From Roseburia sp. (GTDB taxonomy: Bacteria > Bacillota > Clostridia > Lachnospirales > Lachnospiraceae): a stretch of 42,301 nucleotides of DNA. Below, piece after piece: positions 25,007 to 34,961 of this stretch; within the stretch, counting starts at the first letter, position 1; each line of letters opens with the position of its first letter. The notes under the pieces were generated by a model, which was not told the origin of the DNA, did no database searches, and saw only the letters and a program-made list of their open reading frames with translations. Location of the stretch: contig JAMOZS010000019.1 of the NCBI GenBank assembly GCA_023667765.1, positions 1 to 42,301 of the forward strand, read 5' to 3'. A program made the position numbers and the translations under genes.

Positions 25007-27253
25007 TTGGCTGAGCAGTATGCGGATATTATTGTGGATATCTCACATGAAAAACTGGATAAGGCCTTTCAATACAGGGTGCCCCGGAGGCTGCAGGGGA
25101 CGCTGGAAACAGGGATGTGCGTGACGGTTCCCTTCGGAAGAGGCAACAGGCTGATTAAAGGCTATTGTGTGGGCCTTGGGGAGAACTGTCGTTTTGATTC
25201 CGGGCAGATTAAGGAAGTGGCCGATATTGCCCCGAAGGGGGTGGAGGTAGAGGACCGGCTGATGGAGCTGGCAGCATGGATGAGAAGAAATTATGGCTCC
25301 ACCATGATTCAGGCTCTTAAGACGGTGCTTCCGGCCAGACAGTCCGTAAGGAAGCTGGAGCGCCGTCGGATATGCGCCACCCTGGGGAGGGAGGAGCTGA
25401 TTTCTCTTTTGGGGGAGAGCGAGCGGAAAAAGCAGACGGCCAGGGTCAGGCTGCTGAAAGCCCTTTTGGAGCAGGACAGCATTCCCTATGAGTGGATTAC
25501 GGGGAAGCTTAAAATTGCGCCGGCCACCATCAGAGGCCTGGAGGCAGCAGGCGTCTTACATATTGACACATCGGATTCCTATCGCAATCCGGTGAAGCTT
25601 CAGGCCGACAGAGAGAAGAAGCTGCCGCTAAGCCCCGGTCAGCAGGAGATTGTTCAAAGCATCCTTGAGGACTATGACGCCGATATCAGGAAGGTTTATC
25701 TGCTGCACGGTATTACCGGAAGCGGAAAGACGGAGGTCTATATGCGGCTGATTGAGGAGGTGGTAAGCCGGGGCAGGCAGGCGATTGTGCTGATTCCGGA
25801 GATTGCCCTGACTTATCAGACGCTGCTTCGCTTTTACAGGCGTTTCGGAGACAGGGTCAGTGTCATGAATTCCACACTTTCTCCCGGTGAGAAATATGAC
25901 CAGTGCCAGCGGGCAAAACAAGGGGAAATAGATGTGATTATCGGCCCCCGCTCGGCATTGTTTACGCCCTTTCCCCATATTGGATTGATTGTTATGGACG
26001 AGGAGCATGAGGGAAGCTATAAGAGCGAGAGCACGCCCAAGTATCATGCGAGGGAGACTGCCATAGAGATAGCGGCGATGCATCATGCCAGTGTGCTGCT
26101 GGGTTCGGCCACGCCCTCTCTGGAGAGCTATTATCGTTCGCAGAAGGGACAGTATCAGCTGTTTGTTATGAAGGAGAGACTGACGGGGGAAAGCCTTCCC
26201 CGGGTGCAGGTGGTGGATTTGCGAAAGGAACTGGCCGAGGGAAACCGCTCTATTTTCAGCAGGAGGCTTCAGGAGCTTTTGGCGGACCGTCTGTCAAAAG
26301 GACAGCAGAGTATGCTTTTTCTGAACAGGCGAGGCTATGCCGGCTTTATATCCTGCAGAAGCTGCGGGCATGTGATGAAATGTCCCCATTGCGATGTGTC
26401 GCTGTCGGAGCATAAGGACGGGAGGCTCTGGTGTCATTATTGCGGCTACAGCGAGCCGAAGCTGTTCTTATGTCCCGAATGTGGATCCAAATATATTATG
26501 GGTTTTAAAGCGGGAACTCAGCAAATCGAGGAAAAATTAAAGGAAATGTTTCCGTCCGTGCGTACGCTGCGGATGGATGGAGATACTACAAAATCAAAGG
26601 AAAGCTATGAACGGATTCTGGCAGCCTTTGCCAATGAGGAGGCGGATGTGCTGATTGGCACCCAGATGATAGTAAAGGGACATGATTTTCCCAAGGTTAC
26701 GCTGGTGGGTGTGCTGGCGGCGGATTTGTCCCTGTGTGCCGGAGATTTCCGGGCAGGAGAAAGGACCTTTCAGCTTTTGACGCAGGCGGTGGGAAGAGCA
26801 GGCAGAGGCAGCATTCCCGGGGAAGCGGTGATACAGACCTATCAGCCGGAGCATTATGCGGTGCTTCATGCGGCGGCACAGGATTATGAGGGTTTTTATG
26901 AGGAAGAGCTGCTGTATCGGGAGCTGGCGGGTTATCCCCCGGCGGCGCATATGCTGGCGGTTCAGATTTTCGGAAAATCGGAGGCGGACACTAAGCGGCT
27001 TGCTAAGCGGCTTGCGGATGTGGTAAAATGCAAGGGGAAAGAGGCCGGTAAGATAGAAGAGGCCTGTATTGTAGGCCCTGCGCCCGCCGCTATCGGAAGA
27101 GTGAACGACACCTTTCGCTTTGTCTTTTATATGAAGCATTCCGAATACGAGGCGTTGGTGCAGGCGAAGGATATGCTGGAGGGTGCGCTGCAGAGGTGGC
27201 AGCCAAAGGGAGAAAGCGTGCAGTTTGATTTTGACCCAATGAATACGCTGTAG
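25007..27253 (+). CDS. priA: Primosomal protein N', replication restart helicase PriA
   Basis: DEAH-type 3'-5' DNA helicase of 748 residues that reloads the replisome at stalled forks. The N-terminal 3'-DNA-binding domain is at about 1-105. Walker A is GITGSGKTE (about 246), the Walker B/DEEH box is in VMDEEHEGSYK, and helicase motifs IV-VI include GTQMIVKGHDFP and QAVGRAGRG. The inserted zinc module has four Cys pairs (CRSCG, CPHC, CHYCG, CPECG). The start is TTG 25007, giving MAEQYADIIVDIS as expected for the family; the ribosome site is weak. Confidence 0.95.
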   Translation: MAEQYADIIVDISHEKLDKAFQYRVPRRLQGTLETGMCVTVPFGRGNRLIKGYCVGLGENCRFDSGQIKEVADIAPKGVEVEDRLMELAAWMRRNYGSTMIQALKTVLPARQSVRKLERRRICATLGREELISLLGESERKKQTARVRLLKALLEQDSIPYEWITGKLKIAPATIRGLEAAGVLHIDTSDSYRNPVKLQADREKKLPLSPGQQEIVQSILEDYDADIRKVYLLHGITGSGKTEVYMRLIEEVVSRGRQAIVLIPEIALTYQTLLRFYRRFGDRVSVMNSTLSPGEKYDQCQRAKQGEIDVIIGPRSALFTPFPHIGLIVMDEEHEGSYKSESTPKYHARETAIEIAAMHHASVLLGSATPSLESYYRSQKGQYQLFVMKERLTGESLPRVQVVDLRKELAEGNRSIFSRRLQELLADRLSKGQQSMLFLNRRGYAGFISCRSCGHVMKCPHCDVSLSEHKDGRLWCHYCGYSEPKLFLCPECGSKYIMGFKAGTQQIEEKLKEMFPSVRTLRMDGDTTKSKESYERILAAFANEEADVLIGTQMIVKGHDFPKVTLVGVLAADLSLCAGDFRAGERTFQLLTQAVGRAGRGSIPGEAVIQTYQPEHYAVLHAAAQDYEGFYEEELLYRELAGYPPAAHMLAVQIFGKSEADTKRLAKRLADVVKCKGKEAGKIEEACIVGPAPAAIGRVNDTFRFVFYMKHSEYEALVQAKDMLEGALQRWQPKGESVQFDFDPMNTL

Positions 27254-27286
27254 GCAGCGAAATGTGAAAGGATTGCGTCAGGGTCG

Positions 27287-27301
27287 GCGCAGAAATGAGG
27301 A
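27287..27301 (+). repeat. Dispersed leader repeat, copy 3
   Basis: GCGCAGAAATGAGGA, identical to 13897-13911. Its GAGG is the ribosome site of def. Confidence 0.65.
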
Positions 27302-27305
27302 TGAG

Positions 27306-27785
27306 ATGGCAATACGGAATATTCGGGAGTACGGAGACGAGGTACTCACAAAGAAATGTAAGGAAGTGAAGGAAATGACGCCCCGGATACGGGAACTTAT
27401 CGGGGATATGCTGGATACCATGTATGAGGCCGGCGGGGTGGGACTTGCGGCTCCCCAGGTGGGGATTCTTAAGAGAATCGTGGTAATCGATGTGACGGGG
27501 GAGGAGCCTCATATCTTGATTAATCCCAGAATCGTGGAGACCAGCGGTGAACAGACGGGGGCTGAAGCCTGTCTGAGCGTACCCGGAAAGAGCGGTACCG
27601 TGACCAGGCCCAATTATGTGAAGGCGGTGGCGCTGGATATAGATATGCAGCCTGTGGAGCTGGAGGGGACGGAGCTTCTGGCGAGAGCCATCTGCCATGA
27701 GCTGGACCATCTGGACGGTCATTTGTATGTGGATAAGGTGGAGGGTGAACTGCAAATTGTGACTGCGGAGGATGAAGAGGAATGA
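27306..27785 (+). CDS. def: Peptide deformylase
   Basis: Metalloenzyme of 159 residues that removes the N-formyl group from nascent proteins. The three motifs are present: GVGLAAPQVG (I), EACLSVPG with the metal-binding cysteine (II) and HELDHLDG (III, HExxH). The start is ATG 27306, five bases after AGG of the leader repeat; the in-frame ATG at 27264 would add 14 residues that do not resemble the family and has no ribosome site. The stop overlaps the fmt start by four bases, coupling deformylase to formyltransferase as in many bacteria. Confidence 0.96.
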   Translation: MAIRNIREYGDEVLTKKCKEVKEMTPRIRELIGDMLDTMYEAGGVGLAAPQVGILKRIVVIDVTGEEPHILINPRIVETSGEQTGAEACLSVPGKSGTVTRPNYVKAVALDIDMQPVELEGTELLARAICHELDHLDGHLYVDKVEGELQIVTAEDEEE

Positions 27786-28714
27786 GAATCGTTTTTATGG
27801 GGACGCCGGAATTTGCTGTGGGAGCTCTGAAGGCTCTGAGAGAGGCCGGTCATGAGATTACGGCGGTGGTTACGCAGCCGGATAAGGCCAAGGGGCGCAG
27901 CGGGCAGCTGCAGTTTACGCCGGTGAAGGAGTATGCCGCAGCATTTGGAATCCCTGTGCTGCAGCCTGTCAGGATTAAAACGCCTGAGGCTGTGGAGGAG
28001 CTTAGGAGGTTTGCGGCGGATGTCTATATCGTGGCGGCATTCGGCCAGTTGTTATCCCAGGAGATATTGGATATTCCCCGATATGGCTGTCTGAATATTC
28101 ATGCCTCTCTGCTTCCGAAATACAGGGGAGCCTCTCCCATTCAGCATGCCATTATAAAGGGTGAGAGAAAAAGCGGCGTCACAATTATGCAGATGGACGC
28201 AGGGCTGGACACAGGTGATATCTTATATAAGAAGGAGACCGAGATTACAGATACGGATAATTTTGAGACGCTCCATGACAGGCTTATGGCGCTGGGAGGA
28301 GAGGCTATTGTGGAGGCATTGCCTCTGATAGAGCAGGGGAAGCTGACGCCCATCAAGCAGCAGGAGGAGGCATCCTGTTATGCGCCGTTATTGCAGAAGG
28401 CCATGGGAAAAATTGATTTTACCCGGGACGCTTTTGAGATTGACAGGCAGATACGGGGAATGACTCCCTGGCCCAGTGCATATGCGGCCTATCGGGGCAA
28501 GCAGCTGAAGTTGTGGCAGGCGCGTCCCGTGAAGGAGACGGTCGACGGCTTACAGCCCGGCAGTATTATGTGTGTGACAAAAGATACGATTCAGGTGGCC
28601 TGCGGCAAAAATGCTCTGTGTATTGATGAGCTGCAGTTAGAGGGAAAGAAGAGGATGAAAACACATGATTTTCTACTGGGCGTAAAAATGCAGCCGGGGG
28701 AACGGCTGGAGTAA
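27782..28714 (+). CDS. fmt: Methionyl-tRNA formyltransferase
   Basis: Enzyme of 310 residues that formylates initiator Met-tRNA using 10-formyltetrahydrofolate. The N-terminal formyltransferase domain (about 1-205) starts MRIVFMGTPEFAV and carries the active-site region NIHASLLPKYRGASPIQ with N, H and a downstream aspartate in MDAGLDTGD. The C-terminal OB-like domain (about 210-305) includes TPWPSAY. Length is normal. It overlaps def by ATGA, so the two are translated together. Confidence 0.96.
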   Translation: MRIVFMGTPEFAVGALKALREAGHEITAVVTQPDKAKGRSGQLQFTPVKEYAAAFGIPVLQPVRIKTPEAVEELRRFAADVYIVAAFGQLLSQEILDIPRYGCLNIHASLLPKYRGASPIQHAIIKGERKSGVTIMQMDAGLDTGDILYKKETEITDTDNFETLHDRLMALGGEAIVEALPLIEQGKLTPIKQQEEASCYAPLLQKAMGKIDFTRDAFEIDRQIRGMTPWPSAYAAYRGKQLKLWQARPVKETVDGLQPGSIMCVTKDTIQVACGKNALCIDELQLEGKKRMKTHDFLLGVKMQPGERLE

Positions 28715-28762
28715 CAGGGGAAGCGGCAAGGGTGAGAGCCCGGGGAAAATAAAAAAGGAGAG

Positions 28763-29494
28763 ATGCTTGTAATGTATGTTTTGATGTACGGATTTGGCTA
28801 CGGATATTATCTGGACCCCACGTATTTGCTGGTTATACTGGGAACGCTTTTATGTCTGGGGGCGAGCGCTCTTGTAAACAGCAGTATGAGTAAATACAGC
28901 AGGGTAGGAAACAGCACGGGGCTTACAGGGGCGGAGGCTGCCCGCAGAATCCTGAATAACGAGGGATTGTATGATGTGCAGATTGAATGCCTGAGCGATA
29001 ACCGGGGCGACCATTATGACCCGAGAACCAATACGGTTCGTTTAAGCAGCAGTAATTATCATTCGGCGTCGGTGACGGCAGTAGGCGTGGCGGCCCATGA
29101 GTGCGGGCACGCCATCCAACATGCAGAGAACTATGCGCCGTTGTCTGTCCGTTCTGCATTAGTGCCGGTGGCCAATATCGGAAGTATGCTGGGCTGGCCT
29201 ATTATATTGCTTGGCGTTCTTTTAAGCTGGAATAATACACTGATTCAGATTGGCATATGGGCCTTTGCGCTGGCGGTGCTTTTCCAGCTTGTGACGCTTC
29301 CCGTAGAATTTAACGCTTCCCGTCGGGCCGTGGTGAAGCTGGGGGAATACGGAATGATGAACGAACAGGAACTGACGGGCTGCAAAAAGGTGTTGACGGC
29401 GGCGGCTATGACTTATGTGGCGGCAGCAGCCTCTTCTATCTTACAGCTGCTCAGACTGGTGCTGCTTTTCGGGGGGAACCGGAGAAGAGATTAA
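28763..29494 (+). CDS. Zinc metallopeptidase, neutral zinc peptidase type (PF04298-like)
   Basis: Membrane-anchored zinc peptidase of 243 residues. It has an N-terminal membrane segment (about 12-32), the zinc motif HECGH at about 113-117 in VAAHECGHAIQ, then two or three hydrophobic segments (about 133-180 and 215-238). It lies between fmt and rsmB, a frequent place for this family in Clostridia. AGGAG at 28756-28760 is only two bases from ATG 28763 but eleven from the in-frame ATG at 28772, so either start is possible. The substrate is unknown. Confidence 0.85.
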   Translation: MLVMYVLMYGFGYGYYLDPTYLLVILGTLLCLGASALVNSSMSKYSRVGNSTGLTGAEAARRILNNEGLYDVQIECLSDNRGDHYDPRTNTVRLSSSNYHSASVTAVGVAAHECGHAIQHAENYAPLSVRSALVPVANIGSMLGWPIILLGVLLSWNNTLIQIGIWAFALAVLFQLVTLPVEFNASRRAVVKLGEYGMMNEQELTGCKKVLTAAAMTYVAAAASSILQLLRLVLLFGGNRRRD

Positions 29495-29526
29495 GGCGCT
29501 TTGAAACAGGAGGAAGCAGGACATTT

Positions 29527-30969
29527 ATGGAGAATGTCAGGGAAATAACGCTGGATACGCTGGTTGCGTCGGAGAGAGAGCAGGAGCTTTCCCATCGTCT
29601 GATAAGGGCTGTATTGGATAAATATGATTATCTGGGCAACAGGGAGAAGGCCTTTATAAAGAGGGTGACGGAGGGAACCATTGAGCGGAGGCTGGAGCTG
29701 GATTATTATTTAAATGCTTATGCGTCGGTTCCCACCCATAAGATGAAGCCAATCATACGAAATCTTCTGCGTATGAGCGTTTATCAGATACGATATATGG
29801 ACGGAATACCGGACAGCGCAGTTTGTAATGAGGCCTGTAAGCTGGCGGGCAAAAGAAAATTTCAGAACCTGAAGGGCTTTGTAAACGGGGTGCTGCGCAG
29901 CATCTCCAGGGAAAAGGACAGGCTTCCCCTGCCGGATAAGTCAGAGGAGCCGACGCTGTACTATTCCGTGAAATATTCCATGCCGACGCTGTTGGTGGAA
30001 CTGTGGCTGGAGGAGTATGGAAGAGACGTCACGGAAACCATGCTGGAAAGCCTGCTTAAGGTGCATCCGGTATCTCTGCGTTTTCGTGGCGGGCAGGAAA
30101 GAGAACCGGCGGCAGGAGTGGAGACTACCCGGGGGAAGGTAACGAAGGCGCAAACGGCGCAGGCGTCGGTGGCTGAGGCTGTGGAGGCACTGAGAAAGCA
30201 GGGCGTCAGCCTGCGGCAGAGTCCTTATTCTTCTCATGTGTATCTGGCTGAAAATGCGGAGGGGATTAGAGCGCTTCCGGGTTTTGCGGAAGGGCTTTTT
30301 ACTGTTCAGGACGTAAGCTCTGTGCTGGCGGTGCAGGCAGCGGGCATCCGGCCGGGAGATACGGTGGTGGATATGTGCGCCGCTCCGGGAGGAAAAAGCA
30401 TTCTGGCGGCGGAGACGGCGGGACTGGTGCTGGCCGGGGACATCTCGGAATACAAAACAGACCTTATTCGGGAAAACAGGGACAGAATGCGGTCGGATAA
30501 TATACAGATTCGGGTACATGACGCAACGGTATTTGACTCGGAGCTTGAGGAGCAGGCGGATGTGCTGCTTTTGGATGTGCCCTGCTCCGGTCTGGGCGTC
30601 ATGGGTAAAAAGAGGGATATCAAGTATCATGTAACCCGGGAGAGCCTGGAGAGTATCACGGATTTACAGAGGCGGATTATTGAGAACAGCTGGCGCTATG
30701 TGAAGCCCGGCGGCACGCTGCTTTACAGTACCTGTACCCTTCATCGCAAGGAGAATCAGGAGATGGTAAAGTGGATACTGGAAAACTTTCCCTTTGAGGA
30801 AGGGGATATTGCCGGATATCTTCCCGGGCGGCTGTTGGAGGAAAAGGAAAGGCTTGAGAAGCAGACGGGAAATACAGATGTTAAAAAATGTTCCGTACAG
30901 CTGCTTCCCGGCTTTATGGAGGCGGACGGCTTCTTTTTTGCCAGATTGGTGAGAAAAATATATGGATAA
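29527..30969 (+). CDS. rsmB: 16S rRNA m5C967 methyltransferase RsmB
   Basis: RNA methyltransferase of 480 residues. The N-terminal NusB-like RNA-binding domain (about 1-135) is followed by a SAM-dependent RsmB/NOP domain (about 160-480) with the SAM-binding DMCAAPGGKS, the catalytic cysteine in DVPCSGLGV, and the second cysteine in YSTCTLHRKEN. The segment around residues 190-220 (EREPAAGVETTRGKVTKAQTAQ region) looks like a low-complexity insertion. It overlaps rlmN by eight bases. Confidence 0.94.
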   Translation: MENVREITLDTLVASEREQELSHRLIRAVLDKYDYLGNREKAFIKRVTEGTIERRLELDYYLNAYASVPTHKMKPIIRNLLRMSVYQIRYMDGIPDSAVCNEACKLAGKRKFQNLKGFVNGVLRSISREKDRLPLPDKSEEPTLYYSVKYSMPTLLVELWLEEYGRDVTETMLESLLKVHPVSLRFRGGQEREPAAGVETTRGKVTKAQTAQASVAEAVEALRKQGVSLRQSPYSSHVYLAENAEGIRALPGFAEGLFTVQDVSSVLAVQAAGIRPGDTVVDMCAAPGGKSILAAETAGLVLAGDISEYKTDLIRENRDRMRSDNIQIRVHDATVFDSELEEQADVLLLDVPCSGLGVMGKKRDIKYHVTRESLESITDLQRRIIENSWRYVKPGGTLLYSTCTLHRKENQEMVKWILENFPFEEGDIAGYLPGRLLEEKERLEKQTGNTDVKKCSVQLLPGFMEADGFFFARLVRKIYG

Positions 30970-32005
30970 GAAGGACATCAAATCATTGACGCTGGAGGAG
31001 CTTACTCAGGAGATGGAAGCTCTGGGAGAGAAGCCCTTCCGCGCCAGACAGATATATGAGTGGATGCATGTGAAGCTGGCGGAGGACTTTGATAAAATGA
31101 GCAATCTGCCAAAGGCGCTTCGGGAGACATTGAAGGAACGGTACGCTTATACGGTGTTAAAGACGGCGGCGGTGAAGGAATCTGCATTGGACGGCACGCG
31201 GAAATTCCTGTTTGAGCTGTCTGACGGAAATGTGGTGGAAAGCGTGTGGATGAAATATAAGCATGGCAATTCGGTGTGCATTTCCTCTCAGGTAGGCTGT
31301 CGTATGGGCTGTCTGTTCTGTGCATCTACCCTGGATGGGCTGGAGAGAAATCTGGGGCCCTCGGAGATGTTGGAGCAGATTTATGCAATTACCCGTATCA
31401 CAGAGGAGCGCGTGAGCAATGTGGTAGTCATGGGTACGGGAGAGCCCTTGGATAATTATGAGAATCTGCTGCGTTTCATAAGGCTTTTAACGGATGAAAA
31501 CGGTCTGCATATCAGTCAGAGGAGCCTGACGGTGTCCACCTGCGGGCTCGTGCCGAGGATGCGAAAGCTGGCGGAGGAAAAGCTTCAGATTACGCTGGCT
31601 TTAAGCCTGCATGGGGCTACGGATGAAAAGAGAAGGATGCTGATGCCTGTTGCCAATCGCTATAGCATTCAGGAGCTGATGGAGGTCTGCCGCTATTATT
31701 TTGAACAGACCGGAAGAAGGATTACCTTTGAGTACAGCCTGGTGGGCGGCGTAAACGACACGCCGGAGGATGCTAAGCGGCTGGCGGCGCTGGCTAAGCC
31801 TTTGTGTTGTCATATAAATCTGATTCCGGTGAATCCTATTAAGGAGCGGGATTATGTGCAGTCTGAGGCGGAGCATATCAGGGAGTTTAAAAATAAGCTT
31901 GAAAAAAACCAGATAAATGTTACTATAAGAAGGGAAATGGGGCGGGACATTGACGGCGCCTGCGGGCAGCTGCGCCGCAGACATATCGCCCGAGAAGCCA
32001 TATAG
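30962..32005 (+). CDS. rlmN: Dual-specificity 23S rRNA A2503 / tRNA A37 C2-methyltransferase RlmN
   Basis: Radical SAM methyltransferase of 347 residues that methylates C2 of adenine in 23S rRNA and tRNA. The cluster motif is C113-x3-C117-x2-C120 in CRMGCLFCAS. The mechanistic cysteine near the C-terminus is in GACGQL, with the second in the motif region. GTGEPLDNYEN and LSLHGATDEKRR are typical. The start overlaps the rsmB end by eight bases. Cfr-like resistance methylation is unlikely because the gene sits in the housekeeping position. Confidence 0.95.
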   Translation: MDKKDIKSLTLEELTQEMEALGEKPFRARQIYEWMHVKLAEDFDKMSNLPKALRETLKERYAYTVLKTAAVKESALDGTRKFLFELSDGNVVESVWMKYKHGNSVCISSQVGCRMGCLFCASTLDGLERNLGPSEMLEQIYAITRITEERVSNVVVMGTGEPLDNYENLLRFIRLLTDENGLHISQRSLTVSTCGLVPRMRKLAEEKLQITLALSLHGATDEKRRMLMPVANRYSIQELMEVCRYYFEQTGRRITFEYSLVGGVNDTPEDAKRLAALAKPLCCHINLIPVNPIKERDYVQSEAEHIREFKNKLEKNQINVTIRREMGRDIDGACGQLRRRHIAREAI

Positions 32006-32025
32006 GGCATAGGAGGAGAACATAC

Positions 32026-32754
32026 GTGCTTAAGACGTTTTCCATTACGGATATTGGAAGGAAGAGAAAAGTAAATCAGGATTTTGTATATACCTCGGAG
32101 TCTGCGGTGGGCGTATTGCCCAATCTTTTTATACTGGCGGACGGTATGGGAGGACATAATGCGGGTGACTATGCCTCCAAGGCGGCTGTGGAAAATATGG
32201 TGGAGCATATCAGGATGGCCGGGGAGGAACAGCCTGCCCGGATTTTTCGGGAAGCCATTCAGAGGGTGAACGAACTGATTTACAGAAAGGCCGGCCAGGA
32301 GAGTGGAATGGAGGGCATGGGCACTACGGTGGTAGCTGCCAGCTGTATCGGGGACGAGCTGCAGGTGGCGAATGTAGGGGACAGCAGACTGTATGTGGTG
32401 GATGATAAGATGACCCAGATTACCAGAGACCATTCTCTGGTGGAGGAGATGGTGAGGATTGGCACTATAGACAGGGAGGAAGCGAGAAATCATCCTGATA
32501 AGAATATTATTACCAGAGCGGTAGGTGTGAGCGAGGCGGTAGAGCCGGACTTTTTTACTGTAGGATTAAAGCAGGGGGACATCATCCTTATGTGCTCCGA
32601 CGGTTTGACAAATATGCTGGAGGACGAGGAGATTCGTATGCTTCTGGCACAGACCGGGGATATTGAGGAGAAGGCGCGCAGGCTGGTGGATGCGGCGAAT
32701 CGTAATGGCGGCCGGGACAATATTTCCGTTATATTGATTGAACCCTTTGCATAG
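32026..32754 (+). CDS. prpC: PP2C-type Ser/Thr protein phosphatase (Stp/PrpC)
   Basis: Metal-dependent phosphatase of 242 residues that opposes the PASTA kinase encoded next door. Motifs: FSITDIGRKRKVNQD at the start, LADGMGGHNAGDYAS (about 37-51), GMGTTVVAA, VGDSRLY, TRDHSLVE, LCSDGLTNM and GGRDNISVI; all aspartates of the two-metal centre are present. GTG start at 32026, seven bases after AGGAGGAG. The kinase gene follows with 21 bases between stop and preferred start, the universal phosphatase-kinase order of Bacillota. Confidence 0.95.
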   Translation: MLKTFSITDIGRKRKVNQDFVYTSESAVGVLPNLFILADGMGGHNAGDYASKAAVENMVEHIRMAGEEQPARIFREAIQRVNELIYRKAGQESGMEGMGTTVVAASCIGDELQVANVGDSRLYVVDDKMTQITRDHSLVEEMVRIGTIDREEARNHPDKNIITRAVGVSEAVEPDFFTVGLKQGDIILMCSDGLTNMLEDEEIRMLLAQTGDIEEKARRLVDAANRNGGRDNISVILIEPFA

Positions 32755-32775
32755 GGATTGGATTGGAGAAAATCT

Positions 32776-34902
32776 ATGGTAAAAATTGGAATGATGATTG
32801 GCGAGCGCTATGAGATTCTGGAAAAAATCGGAACCGGCGGCATGTCAGATGTATATAAAGCGAAATGTCATAAGCTGAACCGTTATGTGGCTGTGAAGGT
32901 GTTAAAGCAGGAGTTTTCGGAGAACGCCAATTTTGTATCGAAATTCAAGATTGAGGCACAGGCTGCCGCAGGGCTGATGCATCCTAATATTGTCAATGTC
33001 TATGATGTGGGCGAGGAGAATGGCATCCATTATATTGTCATGGAATTGGTCGAGGGAATCACCCTGAAGAAATATATTGAGAAAAAGGCAAGACTATCCT
33101 ACAAGGAGGCTGTCAGTATTGCTATCCAGGTGAGCATGGGTATTGAGGCGGCTCACAATAATCATATTATACACAGGGATATCAAGCCTCAGAATATTAT
33201 TATCTCTAAGGACGGCAAGGTAAAGGTGACGGATTTCGGCATTGCCAAGGCGGCTACCAGTAACACCATTACCTCTAATGTAATGGGCTCCGTGCATTAT
33301 ACATCGCCGGAGCAGGCCAGAGGCGGCTACAGCGACGAAAAGAGCGATATTTATTCGTTGGGCGTTACCATGTTTGAAATGCTTACGGGCAGAGTTCCCT
33401 TTAATGGAGAGACTACGGTGGCGATTGCCATTAAACATATCCAGGAGGAGATGCCTTCTCCCAGAGAATATGTAGGGGAAATCCCGGCGGCCGTGGAGAG
33501 TATCGTATTAAAGTGCTGCCAGAAGTCCCCGGACCGCCGGTATCAGAATATGCAGGAGTTGATTGCGGATTTAAAGCAGTCCCTTATCAGCCCGGACGAG
33601 GATTTCGTGATGGTTCATGATTCCGATTCCGAGGGGAATACCCGTATGATGTCGGAAAATGATATGGCGGAAATTAAAAGACATGCAGTTTATCGGGATA
33701 ACCGGGTATATAACAATGATTATCAGGAGCATATGCGTTTAAAGAGCGATACGATGGATGAGGGTGAGGAGGAGCCGGGTGAGGAAGAGGATTATGATTA
33801 TGACTATAATCCCCGGATGGAAAAGGTTACCACAATTCTGGCTATCGTGGCCGGTCTGGTCATCTGTGTTATCGTGATTGTGCTGGCTGTCAGGCTTTTT
33901 GGCAATCTCTCGGAAAGCCCGGAGCAGAGCAGGAGTCCCATCGCCGCAGATGATGAGTCCTCTGATGTGGAGTATCGCAGTATGCCCCGGGTGACGGGAA
34001 TCAATTTGGAAGACGCCAAAAAGGCTCTGCTGGATATCGGCATGAAGCCGGAGATAGAATATGAGGATTCGGATACTATAGATGTAGGCGTTGTCATAAG
34101 CGCCAATGTGACTGTGGGAACCCAGCTGGCGCCGGGCAGCGTGGTGGTGCTGACGGTCAGCGCAGGCGCTGCGGGAGTGGAGGTGCCGGAACTTACGGGA
34201 GATACCAGTCGGGAGGCCGACACCAGACTGACGGCGTTAGGGTTTGTGGTGAATGAAATGTCGGATTATTCAGACACGGTAGAGGAAGGCCGGGTTATTT
34301 CCCAGAGCCCGGAGAGCGGTACGAAGGCGCCTAAGGGAAGCGTTATCACGATTACTGTGAGCAAGGGCAGGCAGGAGGAAAAGGTACGGGTGCCCAATCT
34401 TGTGGGAATGACGGAGGAGGACGGTACGGTTCTGGCTGTGGAGAGTAAGCTGAGCATCGGAAATGTTAGCTATGTATATACTAATGAAGCGGAGGCGGGA
34501 TATATCTGTTATCAGAGCTATTCCCAGGGCTCCTATGTGGATGAGGGCACCGCTATTGACATTAAGGTAAGCCAGGGAGCAGAGAGGCCCACTTATAAGT
34601 ACAGCGGCAGTATAGAAGCGCCTACGATAGAGGAGGCACCGGATTTTGTGGCGGGCAGCGAGGTGAGAATACAGTTTATCACGGATGACGGTCAGGTTTT
34701 GCTTGACACAAGGGTGACCAGTTTCCCTCAGTCCGCTAATTATTACGGGCTTACGGCGGGAGGCGGTGTTATCACGATGAGTTATATGGTTACGCTCCCC
34801 GGGGAGACAACCATGGATCCGGTGACCGGAGAGGCAGTTACCACACCGGGAGCCACTCAGGAGAGAGCCTTTACGAGAATGGTAACCTTTGAGAAGGAAT
34901 AA
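32776..34902 (+). CDS. prkC: PASTA-domain Ser/Thr protein kinase (PrkC/Stk1)
   Basis: Membrane kinase of 708 residues that senses muropeptides or lipid II and controls wall growth and dormancy exit. The kinase domain (about 10-270) has GTGGMSDV, K41 in AVKVLK, HRDIKPQN, DFG and the SPE activation segment end. An acidic linker (about 335-350) precedes one membrane segment (about 353-375). Three PASTA repeats follow outside (about 403-465, 468-533, 536-602), then a unique C-terminal domain of about 100 residues. ATG 32776 follows GGAG by eight bases; the in-frame TTG at 32758 is rejected. Confidence 0.95.
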   Translation: MVKIGMMIGERYEILEKIGTGGMSDVYKAKCHKLNRYVAVKVLKQEFSENANFVSKFKIEAQAAAGLMHPNIVNVYDVGEENGIHYIVMELVEGITLKKYIEKKARLSYKEAVSIAIQVSMGIEAAHNNHIIHRDIKPQNIIISKDGKVKVTDFGIAKAATSNTITSNVMGSVHYTSPEQARGGYSDEKSDIYSLGVTMFEMLTGRVPFNGETTVAIAIKHIQEEMPSPREYVGEIPAAVESIVLKCCQKSPDRRYQNMQELIADLKQSLISPDEDFVMVHDSDSEGNTRMMSENDMAEIKRHAVYRDNRVYNNDYQEHMRLKSDTMDEGEEEPGEEEDYDYDYNPRMEKVTTILAIVAGLVICVIVIVLAVRLFGNLSESPEQSRSPIAADDESSDVEYRSMPRVTGINLEDAKKALLDIGMKPEIEYEDSDTIDVGVVISANVTVGTQLAPGSVVVLTVSAGAAGVEVPELTGDTSREADTRLTALGFVVNEMSDYSDTVEEGRVISQSPESGTKAPKGSVITITVSKGRQEEKVRVPNLVGMTEEDGTVLAVESKLSIGNVSYVYTNEAEAGYICYQSYSQGSYVDEGTAIDIKVSQGAERPTYKYSGSIEAPTIEEAPDFVAGSEVRIQFITDDGQVLLDTRVTSFPQSANYYGLTAGGGVITMSYMVTLPGETTMDPVTGEAVTTPGATQERAFTRMVTFEKE

Positions 34903-34961
34903 ATGTGTGTGAAATGGGTATGGCGGGTTAGAAAAGCTTCAGGTAAAAGAACGGGTATGGT

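Noticed and set aside
30080-30190. Possible frameshift or foreign insertion in rsmB
   Set aside because: The frame stays open and all downstream motifs are intact; it reads as a low-complexity linker between the RNA-binding and catalytic domains.
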